From assembly GCA_034670405.1 (NCBI GenBank), contig JAXDDX010000004.1, forward strand, positions 10,767,501-10,831,500: DNA of 64,000 nt, given 5' to 3'. Every line of letters begins with the position of its first letter. Position 1 is the stretch's first letter. This stretch comes from Hoplostethus atlanticus (Eukaryota > Chordata > Actinopteri > Trachichthyiformes > Trachichthyidae). The position numbers and the translations under genes are program-made. Positions 18,501 to 48,557 of the stretch are shown here, one piece after another. The notes below the pieces were generated by a model. That model searched no databases, was not told the origin of the DNA, and saw nothing but the letters and a program-made list of their open reading frames with translations.

Positions 18501-21302
18501 ACACAGACTTTCTTCGTCGTCTTCGGAGATGGGCGGGGAACGAGACGTTAGCAACTGCACCACAAAGAAAAGCTCCAGGAATATGTTTGGCACCAGGTTT
18601 TCTGTGAGATGAGTAAACAAAATTAAGTTCATTTTCATCATTCAGTGTCATCTTTTAAATCACTTCTTAAAACATGCTCCATGCAGGCATCCATGCATTG
18701 TGTTTTTACCCATTTTATTCCGGTATTTCCTGTTTTATTCCTTTCTAATCATGTTTATATGTCTGAATTCTAGGTCATTTATATTATTGGCTTTTATTAT
18801 TGTTGTATTGTATGTAAATATATTGAGAAGTACTATACAGATAAAAGTTCTTTATTATATTTGAACTTAATCCTCCAGTTTCTTGAGCACGAAGGGCAAC
18901 CATCAACCGGGTTCTTACCAGTCCCCAGCCCTTTACCTCCCCCTTGTGGTCAATTACCAGAAATGCAGGTGCAGTACAGCTCTGCCAGGAGGTCCAGTTC
19001 AGAGGCCAAGGTCACTTTTGAGGGCTCAGGACAGGCTACCTGCATGTCTGGTGTAACCTTACAACCCATCCTAGGCCCCGACTTGGTAGGCGTGCAAGGC
19101 TCCAGAGAGGATGGTAGAGAGGTGCAGACCTGCTGGGCACGCTTAGTCCTAAAAACAAGGAACTCATGATTAAGAAACAGTAGAGATAAATGGAGAAGAA
19201 GAGCGACTGACACTGCAGTGGGAGCAAAGAAAGCAGAGGCTGTTCTTAATAATTAATGAGAAAAAAATGAAATTAGGCACTGTGAGAAACTTAAGACTGA
19301 TACAAGGTGGGGAGTGAAAGAGGAAATATGAAGTCTTTGAAACGTGATCAGTGTGACCAGGAGCTCATCAGTTTGAATTTCAGCTGTGAAAACCTGGGCA
19401 AGTGATTGAGACACTTCACGTCCTGAACAATCAACAAGTCACTGTCCCATCCTGTCCTGCACAGTGGCCGACAGCAGAAGCCTGGTAGAATTGGGCAGGT
19501 CCCTGGTATACGTGCATGAATGTGTGTAACCCATTGAAACTACTCCCCCAGGATACTGGTATGGTGAAAATGTCAACGTACCTGTTTAAATAAGAAGATT
19601 GATATTATAATGGTGTCTAGTTCATGTCCACTTACTTCTCCCTCTTCAGCAATTCCCTCTCCTCCTGCAGGCTTAGAGGACTGCCCACCGTCAGGGACCC
19701 CCCTAGGGCCTCTGCTCCCAATGGGGGACTGGGGGGCTTGCTGAACGGGGTGGAGGTGAAGCAGGTCTTTGGTTTGGAGTGCGGCCGCTCTGCACTGACT
19801 GGTGTCGGATTTATTCTCCTGGACGGTTTAGTTTTTCTGAATAATGGAAGGTAGGTAATTGCATTAATCTGGGGTTCCAGGTCACAGTCAGCCCCTGGTT
19901 AAACGGCTGGTATGAAAACGAGCAGGGCTCTGGGCCCCAGGGTGCAGGATTTAAAAACACTGTATAAGGCCTATATGAAAACAAAAATTGAGGAAGGAAG
20001 TAAAGAAAAAAGGAAAATGTGTGTACTCACGCTGGTGAAATGGGTGATGACCCAACAGGAGGGAAGTCCTCCAGGTTGTTGAAGTTGAGCTGACCCACAG
20101 TTGGAGGTGAAGCCTGCTCGCTCATCTTACTGTACCCTGCTCCTCTTCCTGATCTCCTCCCCCCACTCTCCCACCGTGCAGTCTCCTCATTGTGGTGTCC
20201 TCCACGTGCTCCTCCATGTCTTCCTTGTCCTCCCACCCCCACGCCACCACTACTCCGCCTGCGACCCTTCTGGGTCTGCAGGTTGGGGCTGTGCTGGTGC
20301 TCCGGAGGGGAGACTATGTAGTCCCCCAGACTGATCCTGTGGTTGGGCCGGCGCTCTGAGCCTGAGGGCCTGGAGGCGGGGCTCCACGTTGAGCTAAAGG
20401 AGGGGCTGCTAAAGGTGCTGACACCACTCAGGCAGTGGGATCCAGACTGGCCAGCACCCCACTCAACTCCGGGGGACACTGAGGGGACAGGGGAGAACAA
20501 CTGGACCCGGCTGGCGCTCCGAGAACCAGCTCCACCTCCAGCAGACCTGCAACCCCTCCGCTCAACGGAGAAGCCCTGAGTCTGTGCAGTAGGCCTGGAA
20601 CGGCTGGGGGTCTTGGCAGGCGTCGCAGGACCATGGGTTAGGGCTTCACTGCTCTGCTCTCTCAGGAAGTTCAAAAGGAAAGGCACAAACTCTTGTTTCT
20701 GAACTGTCATCACAGGTTCATTGAATGACAACCTGTCACCCTCCTGTTGGAAAGAGAGGCATGACAATAAGGTGGTTGGCTAGTAATGTGTAATACTAAT
20801 ATAAGTAAATGGTTCAGATGGTTAAGGCGAGTTATTCGAGACATGACGAGATAACGCCCACAAACGTTAGATAACGTTACCTAAGACACTTTTGCAGAAA
20901 ATAGCCAGCTAGCTAACAGTAAGCTGGCTAACATGTTGATCTGCACAACCCTGATCAAGACAGATGCTTGTAGCGAGCAGGTAAGTTACAATGAATTGTC
21001 TTTACTCGGATGCATTAACTCTTGTAGCAACGTTGCCAACGTAGCCTCCAGTGTATAAACTGGTGTCAACATACCCGTGGCTACATTAGCTCAGATAGCT
21101 AGCTTGCTAGTTCAAGTTTTGTTTACATCAGTTGTGAGCAATGACATCTCACATCACATGCTATACAAAGGCAAGCGTATACAACATGTTGTACCCATGT
21201 GGCTCTTTGTTATTTTACACCTACCTCAACATTTTTTAGCCAGTCCAAGGCCTTAATAATATCCACTTTCTTTAGTAGAAGCGATTCCAAAAGAGCCGCC
21301 AT
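8797..21302 (-). CDS. cdan1: Codanin-1, complete, 28 coding exons
   Basis: Exons (minus): 21225-21302, 20031-20743, 19636-19836, 18958-19148, 18488-18601, 18257-18335, 17982-18102, 17610-17719, 17292-17378, 17037-17112, 16660-16865, 16191-16323, 15857-16000, 14991-15157, 14325-14406, 14052-14141, 13911-13965, 12960-13096, 12750-12853, 12308-12457, 11948-12011, 11677-11755, 11076-11302, 10428-10535, 10128-10191, 9562-9785, 9019-9126, 8797-8913. The sum is 4029 nt, an open frame of 1342 codons plus TGA (human protein 1227). Matches to human codanin-1 include [60 protein letters not shown] and [19 protein letters not shown]. Residues about 267-274 (KPSRRINP) are the B-domain-like motif that binds the histone chaperone ASF1. 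Codanin-1 holds ASF1 in the cytoplasm; human mutations cause congenital dyserythropoietic anaemia type I. Fish-specific glycine/proline-rich insertions occur in exons 2 and 26. One intron uses a GC donor. Confidence 0.96.
9515..9556. repeat. (TAG)n/(CTA)n trinucleotide repeat at a cdan1 splice donor
   Basis: An AGT/TAG trinucleotide tract on plus, immediately 3' (minus sense) of the donor of cdan1 intron 26, whose exon ends at 9562. The intron begins GTACTTC and then runs into CTA repeats. Confidence 0.93.
19877..19962. mobile_element. Diverged half of an hAT-type MITE
   Basis: This piece in cdan1 intron 2 shares the right half of the palindromic MITE at 41205-41377. Common segments are tcagcccctg, cggctgg.atgaaaac, agcagggct.tggg and a terminal cactg. 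The left half and target duplication are not recognisable, so it is an older, decayed copy of the same family. Confidence 0.65.
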
Positions 21303-21375
21303 TCTTGCTGCGCGGCTGCAGAACTGAAGGGGAAGGGGCGGGGCGAACGTATGCGCATGCGCGTATGACGTGTGC
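21303..21375 (-). promoter_or_regulatory. cdan1 core promoter with GC box, NRF1 and CRE-like sites
   Basis: Directly upstream of the cdan1 ATG are a GC box (ggggcggggc, 21335-21344), a palindromic NRF1-type site (tgcgcatgcgc, 21352-21362) and a CRE half site (tgacgt, 21366-21371). No TATA box is visible. This combination is typical of housekeeping CpG promoters. The ttbk2 poly(A) signal lies only about 165 bp further upstream. Confidence 0.7.
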
Positions 21376-21534
21376 AAATAAAATTACATGTCCAAAGACA
21401 CAGTAGAAACACATCATTTTAGATATTTATAGATATTTAGACATTTATAGATAATGTGGCTTCACACTATGACCACTTATGAATGAACACACAAAATATG
21501 TCGATATTATTTTGTCTGCATGCTGAATGAGTAT

Positions 21535-21540
21535 TTTATT
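21535..21540 (-). terminator. Candidate ttbk2 polyadenylation signal
   Basis: AATAAA on the minus strand (tttatt on plus), in an A/T-rich region about 3.3 kb past the ttbk2 stop codon. It is the last such hexamer before the cdan1 promoter. Confidence 0.5.
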
Positions 21541-24500
21541 TATAACCAGTTTATAAAAATAAAATACAAAATAATTTTAAACCAACAGAAAAAAAAACAC
21601 TGTACAAGGCATTGATATGATACAAATGATAGAATAAACATAAATAATTACAGTTATGTACAATGCAAAACTTCCACATTCTTACATTCTTTCCTTGAGA
21701 CTGTACAGTTACATTTCAAAACTATGACATACATTACAACACAAAAATATCAAACATCCAACAACCGAAGTCATACTGATGGATGGGCAAATTAGTAAAT
21801 GTGACAATAAATAATTTCTGTCAAGTATTTGTAATATATAAACAAGTAATCCAAAGTTATGACATGAGAAGTGTGTCAGTGCACACCAAAGCTTTCATTA
21901 GTTTCCACCTCAACTACCTGTTCAAAAAAAGGTTGCTCTGCTGTCCAATGGGTATCTCTAACCACAGCGATCCCATTAGACCACGAATACAGGCAAGCTA
22001 CTATATGTATATATATGCCACCTCGCCATCACCAAGCCACTCAGAAAAGTGACAGAAATTCTCACCTGCAAGGTAACACTACTACTACAACTACACACCA
22101 CTTTGTGCAATAATAATTGAAAAAAAACAAAAAACATGAGAAGAAATCTGATTATCTTTTCTTCAAACCAGCAGCACTGTTTAGTGTCTGTTCCTCCCTT
22201 TCACCGAAGCTCGTCAGCAAATAAGTTATGGTTTACAATAATGATTTTGTTTAAATAATTACTTTGAACATTTTACAGGTATATAGTAAAAGTCTGCGCA
22301 ATAGCGTTCTGACGTCTGAAAGCTTGAAATACCTTGAAATTTGTAAGCCTGAAATAGAGAAGTCAAGGAGGAGAATTCAAAGATTGATTGCTGGCGACAT
22401 ATGGAAAATCTTGCAAGAGCTTGTATGAAAGCGTACGACCGAAGATCACACCTGGAATACTGCACCCTCGACATCTCATTTTCCACCAGTTTATCAATAC
22501 GTAGTTCACACATTCTCACCGAAAAACACAGGGGGGGCTCTCCAATATCATCATAGCTTTTGATTTCAGTGGTAACGTGGACAGAGAAAGAGGACAGAGG
22601 ACAGTTAACAGACGGCTCGGCTGGCCTGATAGTGGAATGATCTCCAACACAGACAAGGCTCAGTCATCCCTCGCTATGCAGAGAGGGGGAGAGAAGAGAC
22701 ATTAAGGCGGCTGACTGACTGAACGCTGTCTGCCTTCAGGATGAGTCATCGTAGCTGCTCTGGGTAGACTAGCGTAGGTACCTGCACGATCTGCATGAGT
22801 CAAACAAAACACAGCACGCACTTGACGTCTGCAAATGTGCCCATTTCAACTCTAACATACACTCTCATGTTCGTCACAATTCAAACCACAGTTGCAAAAT
22901 TTATCAAAATATTGGCAATGTGGGGTTTTTTTTGTCCATATGTGCAGCCATACCTGAACAGTGGCTATCAATCTTTCATGTGTCATCTCCTACAATACAG
23001 ATCAAAGTCTATTTTTCTCTTTTTCATAGGGCAACTGTTGAAAATTGAGACTGTGAGGAGAGGAGGGGGGTCAGAAAACATACAGGCTCATGGACATTAC
23101 AATGCTCATACAAAATGAAAAGAAATCCCTTTCGAGTTCTTCACAAGAGAGATGGCGCGTGATGGGAACTGGTATGCTTTTACTCAATAGTTTGTTCTGG
23201 GTTTTTTTCCCCTCTTTTTCTCTGTAGAGCATGCAAAGAGTAGCACTGGAAGCCGGAGTTATTTTACAGTATCTTACAAGCGGAGGGGAGGGGGGGGGGA
23301 GGAGGAGGTTGTGGAGGAGGGTTTGGGTGAGGAATGTGAACTAAATGAAACCGTGGGTCTCAAACAATGCACAAGCATACTGTATGTCAACTATATAAAA
23401 GACATTCTCTGGCGCAAAACAAAAACAAAACAAAACCGCTTTCCTTCCCTGCAGCAGGAGGGAACATCATTTTGGTGTGCGAAATACATATGGCATTACA
23501 TTTGTTATATTTGACAAAGTGTTTTCTTGAGGTCTGGAATTTTGTTCATCATCTGAGAGTCAGACACTGACCCGGTGTCAAGGTCACACAGGACAGTTAA
23601 AACTGCTTTTTACTTCAAATATCTCCTTTTCGTCTTCAAGTAAACACCTGCGCAAATTGTGTTTGATTTAGAAACATTCTCGTTCTCGCTTCCTTTTCTA
23701 CTCATAAGAATACTGTTACATCCAGGTGAAAAGGGGGTCGTCTTACCCACTGGCACAAATTAACACAGGTCTGTTTTTTTGTTTTTGGCTCTTTTTGTTC
23801 TAATCGCAAACAGACCGAAAGTGAAACCCCGAGCTGCCCAACGCTGAGACAAACATCTGTATCATGTACCTTGTTGTTGTTCAGGCTGACTCCTACTGCT
23901 GATTGACAACCGCGTGACATTGATGCAATCACTTCTAAGCAACTTCCTAAAGGAGTTTCACTTAAAGGAATTATGACCTGTAATTCACTTCCATTCACTC
24001 GGCGCGACATTTAAGATTCCCCCTTTAGCAACGCAGTAGGCACAGGTCGGTGTGTGTCCTTACACACTTTGATTGTATAAAAGGATCACTTTGGGGCGAT
24101 CCCTTCTGTTGGACATTTAAAATGAACGCAAAAGGGACACGGTATCGCACATCCACTATCATAGAGAGGGTGGGAGTCATAAGCATTGCTAAGCGTTAAA
24201 ATAAATAATATCTCAATAAATACTACTGTACACTTATTCTGGCTTTACGCATTCGCATGTCGTATAAAGTAAAAAGTATACCCTGCCTGAAATCTCCAAA
24301 TAGACGCAGAGGAGAGAACTTGGTCAACTTCGGGCCAACTACAATTACGTAGTGATCAACTATACTGATAATCCATCAGTATGGTGCAAGTGCATTTATA
24401 ACGGGGCTGAAGGAGTTCCTATGTGTCGTGGTGCATCAAAGACTAACGTACAGGGAGATGGTTTATATCGACCCAACTGTTGATTTAGAAACTACAATAC

Positions 24501-24859
24501 TTCCCATATCAGGAAATCAATTTGTTGGGTTTTACAGCTACACTAGTTTTGCTCTACAACATGGTGAACTCTATAAACTACGTACCCTGAAATGTGGACC
24601 TCCCCCGTCTGATTAGGTACCATAACACCGGGTACACAATGAGTGAAGAAACTGTGCAAATGGAAGGACTGAAGAGAACAGGGGGAGGCGGGGAGACACG
24701 GGTGAGGTTCAGATTGACAGGGGAAAAAGGGGGAACAAGAATGCTCTTGTCTAAGTATACACAGGCAGGAAGACTCAGGCCTTCATCCTGACTGTGGTCT
24801 TCCCCATCCCGATCGTAGTCTTCCCATCCTCTGCTGTGGCAGAGCATCCCGGTGGGCAA
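21541..24859 (-). other. Presumed ttbk2 3' UTR
   Basis: There is no coding exon in this 3.3-kb stretch. It lies between the ttbk2 stop (24860-24862) and the last poly(A) hexamer. It is A/T-rich, lacks splice-bounded ORFs and shows no named repeat. I infer a long 3' UTR, as mammalian TTBK2 transcripts also have, but part of it could be intergenic. Confidence 0.45.
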
Positions 24860-36352
<11,493 letters not shown>

Positions 36353-36519
36353 CACGTCAGTGGACCAGGAACGCTGTCGTCAGTGCTTCCCCTACAACCA
36401 AGCCCTCAGACTGGGACGGGCATCTGGGCCGGTGGAGAACCCTACGGAAGCCCAAGAGAGACACAAAGCTGTAAGACAAACTGTCAAAACACCAATGAAA
36501 CACATTCCAACCTTTAAAG

Positions 36520-36816
36520 TCGAGGAATTCTACTATTTGTCGTCAATTATTTGTCTTAGCTCTTGTTTATTTGATTCTCTTATTTGTCTCATTTGTTTAA
36601 GATAAAGTAGGTTGCTAACTTATTGCACTCTTACCTCTAACTACTCTACTCTAACACTAGTTATGCTCTTAGTTGCTTGTTTAGGAAGGAAATGCACTTA
36701 CGATTTCTGGTGACTAGTAGTTTTCTTGCCTACCTATGTTGAATGCACTTATTGTAAGTCGCTTTGGATAAAAGCGTCTGCTAAATGACTGTAATGTAAT
36801 GTAATGTAATGTAATT
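36520..36816 (+). mobile_element. 3' end of an L2-type LINE or its SINE partner
   Basis: The segment 36753-36790 (gtaagtcgctttggataaaa, then gcgtctgctaaatgac) is the widely shared 3' tail of fish L2-clade LINEs and the SINEs that borrow it. It is followed by a pentameric (TGTAA)n tail to 36815, the usual end of such elements. The left limit is uncertain. No reverse-transcriptase reading frame is present, so it is a 5'-truncated copy or SINE. Confidence 0.75.
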
Positions 36817-37337
36817 CAGTTGTTTTCTGCTGATTTGGGAGACTTACCGTAACCATAAATGAGTGCCCTATTGTAATATAATGACATTATCTAATGTTCT
36901 CTGCGTGATCAATAAAAAAAAAGCATGACTGGATGGAAGATATACGAGTGAGTTTGAAAGTTCAGCCCTGGGTTTAAGGGCTGGAGGTTTCTGATACGAG
37001 GCCTTAAGCTGCAGCTGCCACGCCTGCTGCCAGCAGCTGTCTCTCTAGACAGACTCTCAGTCAGACAGTCCACCGACCGATAGGAGTATTAAGGTCCTTC
37101 TAAATCTCCAGTGTAAAAACCGAGCCAGAGTCTGAAGTCTTAAAAAGGTTTCTTCTTACTAGCATTTTTTACATTTAAGCCGTTGCCTTTTGCGTGGGAA
37201 GCCAGGCCACGCTGCTGCTGGACTGGATGGTCAGAGGCTGATCTTATGAACGACCTGCTGCAAGTCTGCATCAAATACACATCAAATACACTGGGACTGT
37301 AGAAGTGTTAGTATAATATACAGTCCAGTGTGCTAGA

Positions 37338-37770
37338 CCAGTGGTTCTCCACTAGTTCTGCATCAGGACCCACATTGTTCATTTGCCATAAAGTGATGAC
37401 TCCATATGTAAGTAGTATCACCATAAGAAATCAATAAATAACAATATCTTCTTCTTAGTCAAATAATCAAACTGATGATCGCATTGAACTGCACGGGAAT
37501 ATTAAGTTTGATAAAACTAACTTTCAAATAATATTTCCTATTTTTTTCAGATATACTTTTGTGAGTTTGAATTAGTATTTATTTTAAAAGAAAATACTCG
37601 ATATTGTTATTTAATCACAATATGACAATATGATTCTACTGAAGGATGATAAGTGATCATATTGAACTATTGCCCGGCCCCAGATGCAAGACGACTCAAT
37701 ATTCACTCATCTAAGTTGTTCTCAGTCCACCACCACCATCAGGACAGCTTGTGACCACTTGAGAAAAACT
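37338..37770. mobile_element. Possible decayed hAT-type element
   Basis: It begins cagtggttctccactag and ends near ccacttgagaaaaactg, a weak inverted match of the kind found at hAT MITE ends. I see no 8-bp target duplication, so this is tentative. Confidence 0.35.
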
Positions 37771-38965
37771 GATTTCCCAATGCTGCAAAAATCTGAAAGC
37801 TAAGATGAATTTTATTGTAATCTGCATTTGTCTGCACTGCACAACGCTAGCAGGCTGCCTCTACAACAAGGTTCAAATGGAGTTTCCCCTGGAAAGGCGG
37901 TGTCTGTGGTCCTTCATTACGCAACATTCGTGTCATGGATGATCATCTCTCAGGAGAGGACACACTGGCAACTTCCTCTGGTCTGACACAAACACACCAA
38001 ACCCAGACTTCCACATCTACGGTTATGCAACGAGCCTTCAAAACACTATTTGGTTACAGGGCATGATGCTGACGTCAAGGAGTCAGGGCAATCAATCCCA
38101 TCATGCACCAGGTATGAGGAGCCACGAGAGGGCAAGCACGGTGAGACTAGATAACAGTGAAATGAAGAAGACCATGAAATCTGACACAAGGTTAACACCC
38201 GGGGAGCGAAGCGGCCTCGTTCCAACACAGAGATGACAGTGCTGGACAGGACAGCGGTGACCTCAGGACGCCCGGCCGGATCGATGGAGGTCTCATGTTC
38301 TATGGCTGTCATACGACAGGGCCGTAAATAAGAGCTATGTCTCTTAACGTGTCCTTCCACATGTGTAGATATCATCTTTGTAGAGATAAAGCTAAAGCAA
38401 GTGAGAGTCGGGGGGACATCTTGTAAAGAGACGAGTAGAACGGCCATACGCTGCATCGGTGATGGGCACAGAAACACCAAGCACACCATCCAAACAAACA
38501 TGATTCAAACCCGGGGATCTGCAACTGGCTGTAAACCCGGATTAGACCGCCTCTGTGGTGTAGTCCCAACGCTGGAACTTCAAGGTCACCCGCTACTCCA
38601 CTATTTTCCTTCGAGGGTTTTTAGTGTCATGTGGTAATATTATGAGAAAAACAAACACTGATCTCAAACAGGTTCATGAGACTTGCCTCTCTCTCTCTCT
38701 CTCTCTTGCTCAGCCGGTTTCCAGGCAATCGGACCACTGAGTTAATATGTAATGACTCAGAGATAGTAGGCAGGGGAAGTTTGTTGTTGCCGTTTTTACC
38801 CCCAACCGCCACACATTTACCCCCATAGCTCTGGAATTATATAGTTGAAAAGGTGGAGGAAGACAGGTTGGGAGGGAGGTGGGGATCCTTTACCTCCCCC
38901 ATCCTCTCAAAACGGCCAACAGGCTACTCTACCTGCAGGTCAGCAAGCTAGAGCCACTTCTAAAA

Positions 38966-39022
38966 CACACACACACACACACATGCAAACACGTCCATAC
39001 ACACACACACACACACACACAC
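38966..39022. repeat. Paired CA microsatellites
   Basis: CA tracts at 38966-38983 and 38999-39022 separated by a short unique stretch. Confidence 0.9.
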
Positions 39023-40211
39023 CAGGCTGGTTCACATAGTGACTAATCTCACACCTCACACAGAAGCACGGCGCCGCTCTTCCTCCACCTCCATAGAAAT
39101 CATCATCAATTGAAGAAAAAAAAAACAAAAAAAAGCAGATTTTGGACCACGAATTAGATCAATCTATGACAGCCTGTTCCTGTCTCATCATGAATCATGC
39201 TTCCTGACCCCGCATCTCCATGGTGACGATGGTGCAGTGCCATTTTCATTTGCTGACTGCAGCTTGTCGTCTCCGCTACCCCTTTTTGCTCTGCTGGAAA
39301 CTGCAACTTTTATGGCTACACGGAGCAACATGAAACGGCAATAACAGATCCCAGCCCAGCCGATTCCTCTGGCTCCCCTCACCTGAATCTGTACATACTG
39401 ACAGAAAACATGCATTGCCTGTTTCTGTTGAAGGTGCATAAACTCACGTGCACGCCTCTGCCGGCCTGAACACAGACACAACTCAACTGAAAATAACCTG
39501 ACAAATAGACTTGTTGAAATAGCCAAAACACCCCCACACCATTGGTTGGTGTGTCCCCTGGTCAAGTAGCCAGATAAGGGAGACTTGCCGGAGATGAAAT
39601 GAGTGAAACGCTGTGTGTGCAGGACAAGCCCTGGAGAGGAGCCAGCATGGGGAGGCCCTCCTCTCTCCTTCCAACTCACAGCATGGATGCAAGTGCTACA
39701 GTCCGTGCAGACAACAACATAATGACAGGGGCTGTAAATAAGAGCTATATTTATTTTCTATCCTCTGCTTTTATTCAACAATTCCCCCAAATCAATTCAC
39801 TCCAGGTAGATTGAGTGTAAAACAGGGTTAGAATAAAAACAGGACACACCAACACCTGTGACAAGGTGTTTTCGATGGAATCTGACAGGTAGCAGGTTGC
39901 AGTAATATCCACATACATTGGTCATACAACTAGTTTGCTGTGGAATGGTGTGGGGAGAGCTGTTGCATAGCGAGGTGGTTGCCACAGCAGATTTACTCAG
40001 GCGCGTACACGCACACTGCCCGTCCACAGGCCACGCTAGATCATCCTGCCTGGCGTGGAGGAGGTAAGCTCTGGCAACATGCAGAACAACAAACCCCAGT
40101 GCGTGCAGCTGTGCTGGGTCGGCTAGCTGTCCGAGAAAAGGGAGGTATTTATGATCGAAGGACGAGTCGAAGCTGTGGGGTCGAAGCATGGCATGGCCGC
40201 TGTATCCTTAC

Positions 40212-40560
40212 CTCGGGTCCTTGCTCCCAATCCTTGATCCAAAGAGGAGCCGGGTGTGGTTACACAAAATCCTCTACGTTTGGAGGCTGTGGCGACAACG
40301 TCGAGCGGAATCCCATAGCGAACGAACCGTCCGTAGCAAGAGGGCGAGTCTAACGCGTCGGTGGTTAACAATAACAGAGAGGGGTGAATGTGTTTGTATG
40401 TGATCGTCCCTTTTCTCCTTCTCCCTGTCACCTCAGCATCTCTCGGTCGCTGCGGATCCGTGACGTGACGACTTTCTGATGATCAGCCTTCCTGCGCGCG
40501 CGTCCCCGATTCGATCCCCCCTCGCAACAGCTCGGAGACGCGCGCCGAGGTCTTTAAAGC
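40212..40560 (-). promoter_or_regulatory. Likely ttbk2 non-coding first exon and CpG promoter
   Basis: The stretch is CpG-dense (gcgcgcgcgtcc near 40494-40505) with a CRE-like tgacgtgacg near 40461-40470. On the minus strand a strong donor, CCCGAG|GTAAGGATAC, ends an apparent exon at 40212. A suitable acceptor (TTGTAG|GG) lies about 40 nt before the ttbk2 ATG, with the exon starting near 36391. Mammalian TTBK2 also begins with a non-coding exon. The exact start is not visible. Confidence 0.5.
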
Positions 40561-41002
40561 TCGTTCACGGATTGTCACAATCGATGTGCGCGAACGCGCT
40601 CTCTATTTGGCCCACGCAAACATCAGTTTTCAGTGCTGATTCATTATTTTTACTTGTATAACGTTTCTTCAGGTATGATATCGTAGATATTGTGCAATGG
40701 AAGTCCGAGATGTTGTCGATCTTCAAACGGCAATCTCAGACACCTAACTAGGATTTGAGGATAGGATAGTTTGTTTTGTTTGGAATGCGACCATAAAAAA
40801 AGACCCTTCTCGCTAAGACTTCTGGGAGGGGGCATCAAGCCGAAGATGGTCTATTTGGAAGATGATTCACTCTATAGTTCCAAAAAATATTTTACCTCTC
40901 GATTTGCAAAAAAAATAGCCTTAACCCTCCTAACGCATCCGCTCTCCTGCAGTTATGCCTTCGGCAGGGACAGCATAAGCATAACCGTTACTATAGCAAA
41001 CA

Positions 41003-41031
41003 ATCAATCTTGTACACTGTACAAGATTGAT
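41003..41031. repeat. Perfect 29-bp palindrome
   Basis: Arms of 14 bp (atcaatcttgtaca and its exact reverse complement) flank a single central c. It lies between the ttbk2 and tmem62 promoters. Confidence 0.9.
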
Positions 41032-41196
41032 GTTCAACACTATTCATCACAAATATGTCGATTTTAGCTCTGGGTGTTAGCAATACGTTCAGATTGGATG
41101 TAATTTGGCCCAAATAAAATAGATATCTAAATAGATATCTGCAACAGAAGGCCATATCTCACAATTCTCTCATTAAGTTAGAGCAGACACTGGTCT

Positions 41197-41385
41197 GTAT
41201 AGAGCAGTGGTCTTCAACCCTGGTCCTCGGGACCCACAGCCCTGCTGGTTTTCCTTCCTACCAGGTAGTTAATTGGTGTGCCAGGTGAATCAGCCATGTT
41301 AATCAGCCCCTGATGAGACGGCTGGAATGAAAACCAGCAGGGCTGTGGGTCCCGAGGACCAGGGTTGAAGACCACTGGTATAGAG
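41197..41385. mobile_element. Palindromic hAT MITE with 8-bp target duplications
   Basis: The element body is 41205-41377 (173 bp), starting cagtggtcttcaaccctggt and ending in its reverse complement. The terminal inverted repeats are about 54 bp and differ at one position, so a single strand can fold into a long hairpin. It is flanked by perfect 8-bp direct repeats gtatagag at 41197-41204 and 41378-41385. The CAGTG ends and 8-bp duplication place it in the hAT superfamily. It has no coding capacity and needs a transposase in trans. The near-identical arms and intact duplications suggest a fairly recent insertion. Confidence 0.93.
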
Positions 41386-41954
41386 GACATAAATCATGAT
41401 TTTACGTTATTTTGTATTCCATAGTTTAGCATATCCGCCATTCGGTGTGCAGCCCAACATCCCTATGGAAAATATGAATGGCTTTTTTTGAAAAATGGCA
41501 TAAACAAAAGCTGCATTGACCAGATACCCACGAGAATGCTACATTTACAGTCTACAAAATCATATCAGAATTCGCCTCTTTTTTTGGTACCCGGAAATAA
41601 GGCAGAGTGGCGACTCTGTGCTTCCTTCTCCTCTCAGACCAAGCGATGACGTCTCCTCATCCAACCGGTCGGTGTTGGTAGCTAGCGGGCTAGCAGGCTA
41701 CATCTTCCGCCGCCTCTAAAGGTAGCTGAACGGACCAGTGAAGGAAGATCGCACCTCGATGCATCTGTCTTGGCCGCGATGGAAGCATCAACCACGGTCT
41801 GAGTCTTAGCTCTTAGCCATGTAGCTCACTTGTCAACTAGAACCGTAGTGAATGTATGTGTGCTTCGTGTCCTTCCCTTAGTTAGTTTCACCAGTAGCTA
41901 CCTTTTCTGTCCGGGACAGCAGCAGCTAGCCCACTGTCTCGCCACTACAGGAGG

Positions 41955-48557
<6,603 letters not shown>

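Larger units (their letters stand above)
36392..40211 (-). other. ttbk2 5' intron (between non-coding exon 1 and the ATG exon)
   Basis: There is no coding exon on either strand. In human the UBR1 gene lies on this side of TTBK2, but I see no UBR1-like peptide here. The stretch holds an L2-type 3' tail (36520-36816), a possible decayed hAT copy (37338-37770) and CA tracts at 38966-38983 and 38999-39022. Confidence 0.5.
40561..41954. other. ttbk2-tmem62 divergent intergenic region
   Basis: It separates the two divergent promoters. It holds a perfect 29-bp palindrome (41003-41031), two agatatct motifs near 41120-41140, the complete hAT MITE at 41205-41377, and from about 41620 the tmem62 5' UTR/promoter. 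There is no gene. Confidence 0.6.
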
